From contig JBLYYE010000020.1 in NCBI GenBank assembly GCA_048549915.1, forward strand, positions 1 through 51,289: a DNA stretch of 51,289 nt. Reading direction: 5' to 3'. The notes below the pieces were generated by a model, which did not search any database, was not told the origin of the DNA, and worked only from the letters and a program-made list of their open reading frames with translations. Numbering within the stretch: the first letter of the stretch is position 1; each line of letters begins with the position of its first letter. Shown here piece by piece: positions 1-7,750 of the stretch. Made by a program: the position numbers and the translations under genes. Source of the DNA: LSUCC0057 sp048549915 (GTDB lineage Bacteria; Pseudomonadota; Gammaproteobacteria; Pseudomonadales; Porticoccaceae).

Positions 1-2
1 AC

Positions 3-1169
3 GAGGGCGATTACGCTAGCGGTGAAGTACAAGTGCGTCAGACGGATGTGGCCGGCAACCAGACGATTGCTTCAGACTTGGGTGCGGTGACCATCGACAC
101 CACCGGACCTGCACTCAGCTTAAGCTTGGCTGAAGATACCGGTGATGACTCAGACGGCATAACCAGCAACGGGCGAATTAATGTGAGCGGCCTTGAAAGC
201 GGCCAGGCTTGGCAGTATCAAACCGAAAGCAGTGGCAGCTGGTTCGATGGATCAGGCAGCAGCTTCTCGTTAAACGAGGGCGATTACGCCAGTGGTGAGG
301 TGCAAGTGCGCCAGACCGATGCCGCTGGCAATGAGGGCACTGCCTCAAATCTGGGTAATGTCACTATCGAGCCCAGCGGCCCTGTGGTAGTTATGTTTGA
401 CTTGATTAATGGCACAACCTCTAGTGATGGCGGGGAGCGGACATTCTCCACTGGTAAGTCTTATGAGATTTATATACTCATCGACAGCAACTCCGTCTCA
501 CTCAATACCATTGCAAGCGAACAACGATGGGGGGGTAATCTATCGATTGGTAGCGACGATAAAGTCACACTCATCAGCAACTCTTCAGAGGGCGCCCGCT
601 CCGTACTGACAACAACCGCAAACTCAGGTATAAGGGTAGATACATTTAGTTCGACAGTATTTTCGTCTAACTCTGGGCGGTACGCCTGGTCTCGTGCAGT
701 GTACGCATCTGCTACGTTAACCACTACACTTACGACGTCTGATTCAAGTGCGCCATCAGCTAGTTGGACGCTAAGATCTACAATAAGTGCGCTTTACTCT
801 GGCCGGACATTCGGTGGGCTTACAACGACTTATAGTACAACTGGAACATTTACAACTATTTTCTCGACACTCTTTGCCACTTACCTTTGGAGTAAAACCA
901 CGACTGCCAGCACCAGCTGGTATAGGTCAACCGTTCCTGTGTTTTATTTATCGTCCTCACTGTTAGCCGCTACACGGTTTAGCCTTAGCCTTTCGGCAAC
1001 TGGCAGTAGCACCTATGTTAAATTAAGTTCTACTACAAACTCCAGTCAGTTAACTAGCGCAATACATTCTGCAGTCGTGACGAAAGTGAGTGCAGCACGA
1101 ATTGGCTATTTCGCTCAGCTACCTACCTCAATCGCCAGTTGGGATGGCGCAGTGCTGACTCTCGCCTAG
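3..1169 (+). CDS. Large Ig-like repeat surface/secreted protein, 3' part only
   Basis: The gene is open at the left edge, so only its C-terminal part is present; the first full codon is at base 3. Two copies of a bacterial Ig-like repeat are visible, with a period of 91 residues (273 bases): EGDYASGEVQVRQTD occurs at bases 3 and 276, and each copy ends in a VTI strand followed by a Gly-Pro boundary. Such repeats form the stalks of large adhesins exported by type I secretion. After about base 390 the repeats stop. A short beta-rich stretch follows, then roughly 180 residues very rich in Ser and Thr with scattered Tyr and Trp, ending in a short hydrophobic tail. No RTX nonapeptide (GGxGxDxxx) is visible before the stop. 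Adhesin role is an inference from the repeat type; the tail is not recognised. Confidence 0.75.
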   Translation, partial: EGDYASGEVQVRQTDVAGNQTIASDLGAVTIDTTGPALSLSLAEDTGDDSDGITSNGRINVSGLESGQAWQYQTESSGSWFDGSGSSFSLNEGDYASGEVQVRQTDAAGNEGTASNLGNVTIEPSGPVVVMFDLINGTTSSDGGERTFSTGKSYEIYILIDSNSVSLNTIASEQRWGGNLSIGSDDKVTLISNSSEGARSVLTTTANSGIRVDTFSSTVFSSNSGRYAWSRAVYASATLTTTLTTSDSSAPSASWTLRSTISALYSGRTFGGLTTTYSTTGTFTTIFSTLFATYLWSKTTTASTSWYRSTVPVFYLSSSLLAATRFSLSLSATGSSTYVKLSSTTNSSQLTSAIHSAVVTKVSAARIGYFAQLPTSIASWDGAVLTLA

Positions 1170-1213
1170 ATTGGAGTCACTGCCCAAAATACCTCGCTGT
1201 AGTCTTTTTGACA

Positions 1214-1269
1214 TAAGTTAGGTCTATGCTCGATGTAAGTTTAATCTACTGTCGAGCCTAACTTAGGAG
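1214..1269 (+). promoter_or_regulatory. Hairpin overlapping the ribosome binding site of the alkaline phosphatase gene
   Basis: A perfect 9-base inverted repeat (TAAGTTAGG at 1214-1222, CCTAACTTA at 1257-1265) is extended by an inner pair CTCGA (1229-1233) and TCGAG (1252-1256), leaving a six-base bulge on the left side. The right arm runs directly into TTAGGAG, the likely Shine-Dalgarno of the gene starting at 1273. No T-run follows, so it does not look like a terminator. A role in hiding the ribosome binding site, or as a protein-binding dyad, is inference. Confidence 0.45.
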
Positions 1270-1272
1270 TCT

Positions 1273-2829
1273 ATGTCGATGAGATGTATGCAGTTTTTCG
1301 CTTTAATAGGTGCAGCGTTATCTGTCGGATTAACCAGCGCCGATAGAGTACCCAGCCAAGTGGACTCGCAGGATTGGTTTGCCCAAGGCCAACAAAAATT
1401 AGCTGCGCTCAAGCAACTGGGCGGGGCAGGGCGAGCGAAAAACGTCATCCTTTTTGTTGGGGATGGCATGGGTGTCTCTACTGTCACGGCTGCGCGAATT
1501 TTAGAAGGGCAGCAAAAAGGAATAGACGGGGAGGGCAACCGCTTGAGTTTTGAGCAGCTGCCCTACCTTGCGCTCAGTGTAACCGCCAGTGCCAACCAGC
1601 AAACCCCTGACTCGGCCCCGACAGCGACCGCTATGGTTACTGGCATTAAGACCAACGCTGGGGCACTCTCTGTAAAGCCCACAATCAGCCGCAATGAAAG
1701 CCGCGCAGATAAGATTGCCAGCGCTGAGATTTCAACTCTACTCGAACAAGCTGAGCAAGCAGGCTTGTCAACCGGATTAGTTACAACAACACGGGTAACC
1801 CACGCGACTCCTGCGGCCAATTATGCCCACATACCCGAGCGCAACTGGGAGAGTGACAGCGATCTACCCGCTGGTGCTAGCGTAAAAGATATTGCTCGGC
1901 AGTTGATAGAGACGCTTTACGGGAATGGCCCGGAGGTTGTATTGGGCGGTGGTCGACAAGCTTTTTACGCAGCAACCACAAATGACCCGGAGTACCCTAA
2001 CCAAGTGGGCGACCGGCGCGATGGTCGCAATCTCCACGAGGAGTGGTTAGCATCCAGCCAAAATGCTCAATATATTTGGAATGCAGAGCAGTTAAAGGCA
2101 CTGGATTTGGGCCAAACTGAGAAGCTGCTAGGCCTATTTGAGCCCTCGCATATGCATTACGCGGTAGATAGAGAAAAAGACCAGGCTGGCGAGCCTACAT
2201 TGGCACAAATGACAGAAGCCGCTATTGCGGTTTTGAGGCAAAACCCGAAGGGGTTTTACCTGATGGTAGAAGCAGGGCGGATTGATCACGCCCACCACAC
2301 CGGCAATGCCTATCGCGCCCTCAACGAAACAATAGCACTCTCAGAGGCTGTCGAAACGGCCTTATCTAATACAGACCCCAACGATACGATGATTGTCGTT
2401 ACTGCCGACCACAGCCATGTATTCACTATTGCGGGCTACCCGAGCCGTGGCAACCCAATTTTAGGGTTGGTAGATAAAGATGATGGGTACGCGCTGGACA
2501 AGCAAGGACTGCCGTACACGACGCTGGGCTACGCCAACGGGCCAGGCCACATCGGCTTAGGTGAGCGCAACGCCTATGATGATGAGAGTGGCTGGTATAA
2601 AAAAATTGGCCAGACTGATGGTGCCCGCACGAAGCTGACCGAGAAAGAGACCACTCATCCAGATTATCTTCAAGAAGCGACTATCCCGATGATGATGGAA
2701 ACCCATGCCGGAGAAGACGTCGCCATCTATGCGGGCGGGCCGGGAGCCGCGCTGTTTAGAGGGGTTTTAGAGCAACATATGATTTACCACATTATTGCCG
2801 ATGCGCTGGATTTGAGTGGCGAGCAGTAA
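1273..2829 (+). CDS. Alkaline phosphatase, exported (PhoA superfamily)
   Basis: Hydrolyses phosphate monoesters, probably in the periplasm or outside the cell, to release phosphate. The 518-residue protein starts with a short hydrophobic export signal. Family motifs are in order: VGDGMG near residue 63 (first metal Asp), TPDSAPTATAM with the phospho-accepting Ser114, a metal-binding EAGRIDHAHH block near residue 335, VTADHSH near residue 376, and the late ETHAGEDV block carrying the last zinc His. The ATG at 1273 has TTAGGAG just upstream; a second ATG at 1279 is possible. Its ribosome binding site is at the foot of a hairpin. No phosphate regulon box was recognised. The next gene is a recombinase, so no operon is implied. 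Confidence 0.93.
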   Translation: MSMRCMQFFALIGAALSVGLTSADRVPSQVDSQDWFAQGQQKLAALKQLGGAGRAKNVILFVGDGMGVSTVTAARILEGQQKGIDGEGNRLSFEQLPYLALSVTASANQQTPDSAPTATAMVTGIKTNAGALSVKPTISRNESRADKIASAEISTLLEQAEQAGLSTGLVTTTRVTHATPAANYAHIPERNWESDSDLPAGASVKDIARQLIETLYGNGPEVVLGGGRQAFYAATTNDPEYPNQVGDRRDGRNLHEEWLASSQNAQYIWNAEQLKALDLGQTEKLLGLFEPSHMHYAVDREKDQAGEPTLAQMTEAAIAVLRQNPKGFYLMVEAGRIDHAHHTGNAYRALNETIALSEAVETALSNTDPNDTMIVVTADHSHVFTIAGYPSRGNPILGLVDKDDGYALDKQGLPYTTLGYANGPGHIGLGERNAYDDESGWYKKIGQTDGARTKLTEKETTHPDYLQEATIPMMMETHAGEDVAIYAGGPGAALFRGVLEQHMIYHIIADALDLSGEQ

Positions 2830-2935
2830 AAGGAATAGGCTACACATTTACTATGTCCGATAATCTCAATTAGTGGAACTTAAGGGATTGCTAATGTTAT
2901 GATGCTTTTTTTGGCTGCTCTAGGCATCTAACGTC

Positions 2936-4219
2936 ATGGCTAAAACAACCCCCACATTCTGCGCAGTACCTTTATTTGATGCGCACATTCGCTTTAGCCG
3001 ACTACCGCCCGGCCGCGCCATGCTGGCCGAATACCCAGATACTGCCGCTTACATCAAAGAGACAGCAAAAAATATCGATCAGTGCCCGCAAGACTTTGAC
3101 TACGCCGCTGCCTTTTTGCGCAGTTACAGCCGTAAAAGTGAGGCTACGTTTAGGGGCTATCGCAATGAAGTTGAGCGTCTGCTGCTCTGGTGCTGGAGTT
3201 TGGCGGGTAAAAGTGTTGTCGAATTAAAACGACCAGATCTAGAGCGCTTTTTTGACTTTGTGCATTCGCCACCAGCGAACTGGGTAGCGACTGCGGTGGC
3301 CGACCGATTTCTGCCAGTGAATGGTGAGTATCTACACAATCCAGCTTGGCGGCCATTTGTCTTTAAAATTAGCAAAGCTGATCGCCGCACCCTGATTGAG
3401 CGCGGCGAAACAACCAGCAAGCAAACTCAGCATACGCTGTCACACGAAGCGATGAAGCTCTGCTATTCAGCCTTGAGTGCATTTTACGACTACCTGGTTG
3501 ATGAGGGGTACGCTTTTGGGAATCCGATACCGGCAATTCGCAAGCAGAGCCCGTATTTGCTCAAGGGTGCCACACGCAAAAATATCAAAAGGTTATCGGA
3601 CTTACAGTGGGAATACGTTCTCAATTGCGCCGAAAGGTCAGCAGATGGCAGCCACGAGTCCGAGCGCGCGCTGTTTGTGGTGGCACTGCTTAAGTCTCTT
3701 TATCTGCGTGTCTCTGAGCTCTCAGATCGCAGCAATTGGAGCCCTGTTTGGCGCCATTTTTGGCGTGATTCTGAGGGCAATCAATGGCTTCAGGTGCTTG
3801 GCAAAGGTAACAAAATCCGCGATGTCTCAGTGCCAGGCGCCCTGCTGCCCTATATAGAACGATACCGTGCAATGCGCCGTGGCAATGAAATCAGCTTTAA
3901 TGACGGCTCGGTTTTAGTGGCCAAGACGCGAGGCAGTGGCGGCTTAACCAGCCGACAGTTGCGCAGAATAGTCCAACAGGTATTCGACACCGCCTACCAA
4001 ACCATGTGTGACGAGGGGTTTGGGAGTTCAGCAGAAGAACTGCGTGAGGCTTCTACGCACTGGTTGCGCCACACCGGCGCCTCTATAGATATAGCAACAC
4101 GTCCTCTAAAGCATATGGCGGACGATTTGGGACACGCCAGCATGGGCACTACCGACCAGGTATACATCCAGTCTGATATGAAAGAGCGCGCCCAATCTGG
4201 TAAAAAACGTGAAGTTTAG
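2936..4219 (+). CDS. Tyrosine recombinase (phage-integrase family), stand-alone
   Basis: Site-specific DNA recombinase of 427 residues. The C-terminal catalytic domain shows the expected residues: Arg258 in LYLRVSELS, a Lys in LGKGNKIR near 285, HWLRH giving His375 and Arg378, His400 in DLGHAS, and nucleophile Tyr410. The SAM-like DNA-binding region lies around residues 50-220 and is longer than in XerC/D. No excisionase, transposition partner, phage gene or attachment-site repeat was found nearby, so the element it serves, if any, is not identified. Its TAG stop ends at 4219 and the opposing glutamine synthetase-like gene's stop begins at 4220, with no base between. It could be a relic of an element or a resident chromosomal recombinase; the sequence does not decide. 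Confidence 0.88.
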   Translation: MAKTTPTFCAVPLFDAHIRFSRLPPGRAMLAEYPDTAAYIKETAKNIDQCPQDFDYAAAFLRSYSRKSEATFRGYRNEVERLLLWCWSLAGKSVVELKRPDLERFFDFVHSPPANWVATAVADRFLPVNGEYLHNPAWRPFVFKISKADRRTLIERGETTSKQTQHTLSHEAMKLCYSALSAFYDYLVDEGYAFGNPIPAIRKQSPYLLKGATRKNIKRLSDLQWEYVLNCAERSADGSHESERALFVVALLKSLYLRVSELSDRSNWSPVWRHFWRDSEGNQWLQVLGKGNKIRDVSVPGALLPYIERYRAMRRGNEISFNDGSVLVAKTRGSGGLTSRQLRRIVQQVFDTAYQTMCDEGFGSSAEELREASTHWLRHTGASIDIATRPLKHMADDLGHASMGTTDQVYIQSDMKERAQSGKKREV

Positions 4220-5563
4220 CTACACATTAAGGAGTAGATGTTCTCGCTCCCAGGATGAGATAACCCGGTTAAACTCTTCAAATTCCTCGAGTTTTATACT
4301 GGTGTATAGCTGAATAAACTTCTCGCCAAAGAGATCAACAACATCCTGGTCATCCTGCAAGCGACGCAGACTCTCTTCCAGTGTGCGCGGCAAATCGAGC
4401 TCTTCATTGTAGGCATTACCCGCAAAAGGTGGGGTTGCCTCAATACCCTTCTTCATCCCCAAGTAACCACAGGCCAATGTGGCGGCAAACGATAGGTAGG
4501 GATTGACATCGGCACCGGGGAATCGGTTCTCGACGCGATAACTGGAGGGAGAGGCATCGGGAACACGCAAACCCGTGGTGCGGTTGTCAAAGCCCCAGTG
4601 TAGGTTAATCGGCGCAGAGACTTCGCGGGTAAAGCGACGATAACTGTTCACATTGGGCGCAAAGAAGCTCATGACAAATGGAGAATATTTCTGTAAGCCG
4701 CCAATATAATTGTAAAAAAGCGGGCTATAAGCGCCCTGCTGATCGGCGAAAATGTTCTTCCCAGTTGCCGCATCGACAATACTTTGGTGGATATGTTTAG
4801 CGGAGCCTGGCTCGTTCGCCATCGGCTTAGCCATGAAAGTGGCGTATATATTGTGGCGCAGCGCCACCTCGCGCATGGTGCGCTTAAAGGTGAAAACTTG
4901 GTCGGCGAGGGATAACGCATCGCCGTGGACAAAATTCACCTCAAGTTGAGCAGCACCTGATTCATGAATCAGCGTGTCGATATCCAAGTCCATCGCCTCA
5001 CAGTAGGCGTACATAGACTCTACAATCGGCTCAAACTCGTTGGCGGCATCAATACTGTAGGATTGTCGGGCTTTTTCAGGGCGGCCAGAGCGGCCAACAG
5101 GCGGCTGCAGCTCAAGGTCAGGATCTATATTGCGCTCAATCAGATAAAACTCCATCTCGGGAGCAACCACAGGGCGCCAGCCCTCTTTTTCATAGAGGTC
5201 GATTACCCGCTTTAAGACGTTGCGAGTAGAAAATGGGTGCGGCTCACCGCTTTTGGTGAAACAGTCGTGGATTATTTGCGCAGTGCGCTCATTCGCCCAC
5301 GGCACTAATCGCATGGTGGTAGGGTCTGGCTCGAGCATCATATCGCCGTCGATGGTCTCCAACAGATCCCAGTAATCATCGCTGTATTCGCCAGTCACCG
5401 TCTGTGCAAGGATGCCCTCGGGCAAGCGACTCTCCTCCTTTAGGAATTTCTTTGCCGGGATAAACTTGCCGCGCGCATTGCCGGTCATGTCGGGCACTAA
5501 GCACTCCACCTCGGTAATACTGTTCTCACGCAACCACTGTTCAACGATGTTCTGGGATGTCAT
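4220..5563 (-). CDS. puuA: Gamma-glutamylpolyamine synthetase-like enzyme (glutamine synthetase family, PuuA type)
   Basis: ATP-dependent ligase expected to join glutamate to an amine such as putrescine, the first step of the gamma-glutamylated polyamine route in the cytoplasm. At 447 residues it matches the short GS family rather than GlnA. Visible landmarks are APEMEFYL (metal-binding Glu strand), HESGAAQLEVNF, GSAKHIHQS (the ATP/metal His segment), NRFPGADVNPYL and the closing GYLGMKKGI helix. The adenylylation-type C-terminus of GlnA is absent. The divergent neighbour is a PuuB-like oxidase followed by a TetR regulator, which supports the polyamine role. The substrate amine itself is not proven; ethanolamine or another monoamine would also fit this family. 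Confidence 0.85.
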   Translation of the reverse strand: MTSQNIVEQWLRENSITEVECLVPDMTGNARGKFIPAKKFLKEESRLPEGILAQTVTGEYSDDYWDLLETIDGDMMLEPDPTTMRLVPWANERTAQIIHDCFTKSGEPHPFSTRNVLKRVIDLYEKEGWRPVVAPEMEFYLIERNIDPDLELQPPVGRSGRPEKARQSYSIDAANEFEPIVESMYAYCEAMDLDIDTLIHESGAAQLEVNFVHGDALSLADQVFTFKRTMREVALRHNIYATFMAKPMANEPGSAKHIHQSIVDAATGKNIFADQQGAYSPLFYNYIGGLQKYSPFVMSFFAPNVNSYRRFTREVSAPINLHWGFDNRTTGLRVPDASPSSYRVENRFPGADVNPYLSFAATLACGYLGMKKGIEATPPFAGNAYNEELDLPRTLEESLRRLQDDQDVVDLFGEKFIQLYTSIKLEEFEEFNRVISSWEREHLLLNV

Positions 5564-5719
5564 ATATCCGCCTTTTATAGCTATTAAATCAACGTACTTT
5601 ATTTGCAGTTTACCCTAGCAAAGCCTCAGCGACTAGCAACCGCACTGCACAGAGAGCCAGACACCAAACCAATCGAAACCATGCAATTGCTGTGATTGCA
5701 GGTAAGCTTGCACTTACAC

Positions 5720-5757
5720 TTGAATTTTTATTCAATTTATATTGAATTATTATTCGA
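5720..5757. promoter_or_regulatory. Twin dyad operators in the divergent puuA/puuB promoter
   Basis: Two copies of TTGAAT-N4-ATTCRA lie at 5720-5735 (TTGAAT TTTT ATTCAA) and 5742-5757 (TTGAAT TATT ATTCGA). Their start-to-start distance is 22 bases, about two helical turns, so dimers would sit on the same face of the DNA. They end 46 bases before the GTG start at 5804. A TetR-family gene is the last gene of that transcript, so it is the natural candidate to bind here; that link is inferred. Confidence 0.6.
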
Positions 5758-5803
5758 ATTTTTGTTAAAGTCAATTTTTACAGAAATACTTCGTTTTTAG
5801 ACA

Positions 5804-7090
5804 GTGAGCCCAAAGATGCAACAGCCGTTCAACACCCTTTATGCCGAAACCAGTAGTTTTGCGAAACGCCCTCCCCTGCACGGAGAGGTACAAGTTGATG
5901 TCTGCATCGTCGGCGGTGGTTACACCGGCCTTAGTGCGGCGCTGCACTTGTGCCAGCAAGGAAAATCAGTCGCACTTTTAGAGGCTGGCAAAATTGGCCA
6001 AGGCGCCTCTGGACGTAACGGCGGCCATGTCGGCGTAGGGCAGCGAGTGGATCAAATGACACTCGAAAGCCGTCTTGGTCAAGATTACGCCCGCTCTCTC
6101 TGGCAGTTAGGTCTAGAAGCCGTCGAACTCGTTGAGGAGCTGATAACAGCGCACAACATCGACTGCGGGCTGAAAAAAAATATCATCCACCTCGCGCACA
6201 AAGAGCGCTACGTGGAAGATTATCGTGAAGAGGCAGAATTTCTTAAGCAGCGCTACGGCTACAGTGAGTGTGAATTTATTGAGCAGCAGCGCCTGCACGA
6301 ACATGTTGGCAGCAAGCAATTTCACGCCGGGTTGATTGATTACCGATCACGCCACCTAGACCCCTACGCTTACGCCACTGGCTTAGCTGAAGCAGCACTG
6401 AAGGCAGGCGCCCTCGTGTTCGAGCAGAGCAAGGCTAGCGGTTATTGGCAAAGTAGTGATGGTGTCACCGTCGCCACCGGTGAGGGGCAGGTATCGGCCA
6501 AGCAGCTGATCATTGCCTGCAACGGTTATCTCGATAAATTTGCCCCCGCCATGGCTGGCTACATCATGCCAATCAATAACTTCATCGTCGCCACAGAGCC
6601 GCTTTCAGAGCAACTTGCCCACTCAATTTTGCCCGCCGATAGTGCCGCTCAAGATAGCCGTTTTGTTATAAATTACTGGCGCTTGTCCGCCGATAACCGT
6701 TTAGTCTTTGGCGGCGGAGAGAATTATCGACGCGATTTCCCCAAAGACATCATCAAATTTGTAGAGCCGCACGTGCACGACATCTATCCTCAGCTGAGTG
6801 AAGTTAAGTTTGACTACGGCTGGGGAGGCACTTTGGCTATTACTTTGCGACGGATGCCTGACTTTGGGCAGCTGGCGGACAATGTCTGGTATGCACAAGG
6901 TTATTCAGGCCATGGCGTACCCACAGCCACTATGGGCGGCAAGTTGTTGGCTGAAGCGCTCAACGGACAACGCCAGCGCTGGGACCTATTTGCCAACCTA
7001 CCGCGGCAGAAATTTCCTGGAGGTACCCTGCTGCGCTGGCCCGGCATGGTCGCAGGGATGGCTTATTACGCCCTGCGTGATCGCCTCTAA
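5804..7090 (+). CDS. puuB: FAD-dependent amine oxidoreductase (PuuB-like gamma-glutamylputrescine oxidase)
   Basis: DAO-family flavoenzyme of 428 residues, expected to oxidise a gamma-glutamylated amine to the aldehyde, following PuuA. The FAD dinucleotide fold is near residue 29: VCIVGGGYTGLSAALHL, then LLEAGKIGQGASGRNGG, a block nearly identical in character to E. coli PuuB. The C-terminal GYSGHGV segment contacts the flavin in this family. The start drawn is GTG at 5804; an ATG twelve bases on (5816) is an equal option. It is followed after nine bases by a TetR regulator with its own AAGGAG site, so the two are co-transcribed. Other DAO-family amine or amino-acid oxidases remain possible. 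Confidence 0.82.
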   Translation: MSPKMQQPFNTLYAETSSFAKRPPLHGEVQVDVCIVGGGYTGLSAALHLCQQGKSVALLEAGKIGQGASGRNGGHVGVGQRVDQMTLESRLGQDYARSLWQLGLEAVELVEELITAHNIDCGLKKNIIHLAHKERYVEDYREEAEFLKQRYGYSECEFIEQQRLHEHVGSKQFHAGLIDYRSRHLDPYAYATGLAEAALKAGALVFEQSKASGYWQSSDGVTVATGEGQVSAKQLIIACNGYLDKFAPAMAGYIMPINNFIVATEPLSEQLAHSILPADSAAQDSRFVINYWRLSADNRLVFGGGENYRRDFPKDIIKFVEPHVHDIYPQLSEVKFDYGWGGTLAITLRRMPDFGQLADNVWYAQGYSGHGVPTATMGGKLLAEALNGQRQRWDLFANLPRQKFPGGTLLRWPGMVAGMAYYALRDRL

Positions 7091-7099
7091 GGAGCAATT

Positions 7100-7750
7100 A
7101 TGAACGAGAGAAAAAATAGCACGACCGACGCTTTGCGCAATATTTCTCCGCGCAGCGTGCCGGTTCAGCAGCGCGCGCAGCAGCGCAGAGATGAGATATT
7201 GGCTGTAACTGCGCAACTTCTTGAAGACATCGGCCTGGACGATCTAACCACGATAAAAGTCGCCAAATCTTTGGGGGTTTCGGTCGGCACGCTCTACCAC
7301 TACTTCCCCAATAAGCACGCCATTCTCTACGCACTGGCCGAGCAGTGGCTGGGCGAAATGGACGCTGCACTACAGGGACTGGGCGAGCCGCAAACTAGCC
7401 AAAGTTTGCGCCAGTTTGTCGATCAATCAGTCAATCAGCTACTTAAAGTCTACACCGATCAACGCGGTCTACTGCCATTGGTGCAAGCGATGTTTGGCAT
7501 CCCAGAGCTTAAAGAGCTGGATGAGCGCCACGACACGCTGGTTATAGACTTTATGTCTGCGCAGTTCCTAACGCTGGATTTAGGTGACGACGAGCACGGT
7601 TTGCGACGCTTGGCGCGCACCTGGCTTGAGCTCACGCATGCACTACTGCTGGTGGCGGTCAATCAAAATAGAGAGGATAGCGCCAAAACACTCGCTGAAC
7701 TCAAGCATCTCTGCCTGGCACTGCTAGAGCGCAGCCGAGGCCAGTTTTAA
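7100..7750 (+). CDS. TetR-family transcriptional regulator
   Basis: The 216-residue protein has an N-terminal helix-turn-helix around residues 30-80: a helix ending in LLEDIGLDDLTTIKVAKSL followed by the recognition helix GVSVGTLYHYFPNK, the classic TetR signature. The C-terminal domain would bind an effector, plausibly a polyamine or gamma-glutamyl intermediate. It shares a transcript with the PuuB-like gene, and twin dyads upstream of that transcript make autoregulation likely. Note that E. coli PuuR belongs to a different family (Cro/CI type), so the control here differs. Its stop codon overlaps the stop of the opposing gor gene by four bases. Confidence 0.88.
   Translation: MNERKNSTTDALRNISPRSVPVQQRAQQRRDEILAVTAQLLEDIGLDDLTTIKVAKSLGVSVGTLYHYFPNKHAILYALAEQWLGEMDAALQGLGEPQTSQSLRQFVDQSVNQLLKVYTDQRGLLPLVQAMFGIPELKELDERHDTLVIDFMSAQFLTLDLGDDEHGLRRLARTWLELTHALLLVAVNQNREDSAKTLAELKHLCLALLERSRGQF

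Noticed and set aside
470..724. Minus-strand open frame over the tail of the Ig-repeat gene
   Set aside because: It lies within a longer plus-strand frame continuous with the repeats, has no recognisable motif and no ribosome binding site that stands out.
600..1169. Tyr/Ser-rich tail as a possible variable region of a diversity-generating retroelement
   Set aside because: No reverse transcriptase, no template repeat and no AAY-rich codon pattern are visible in the window.
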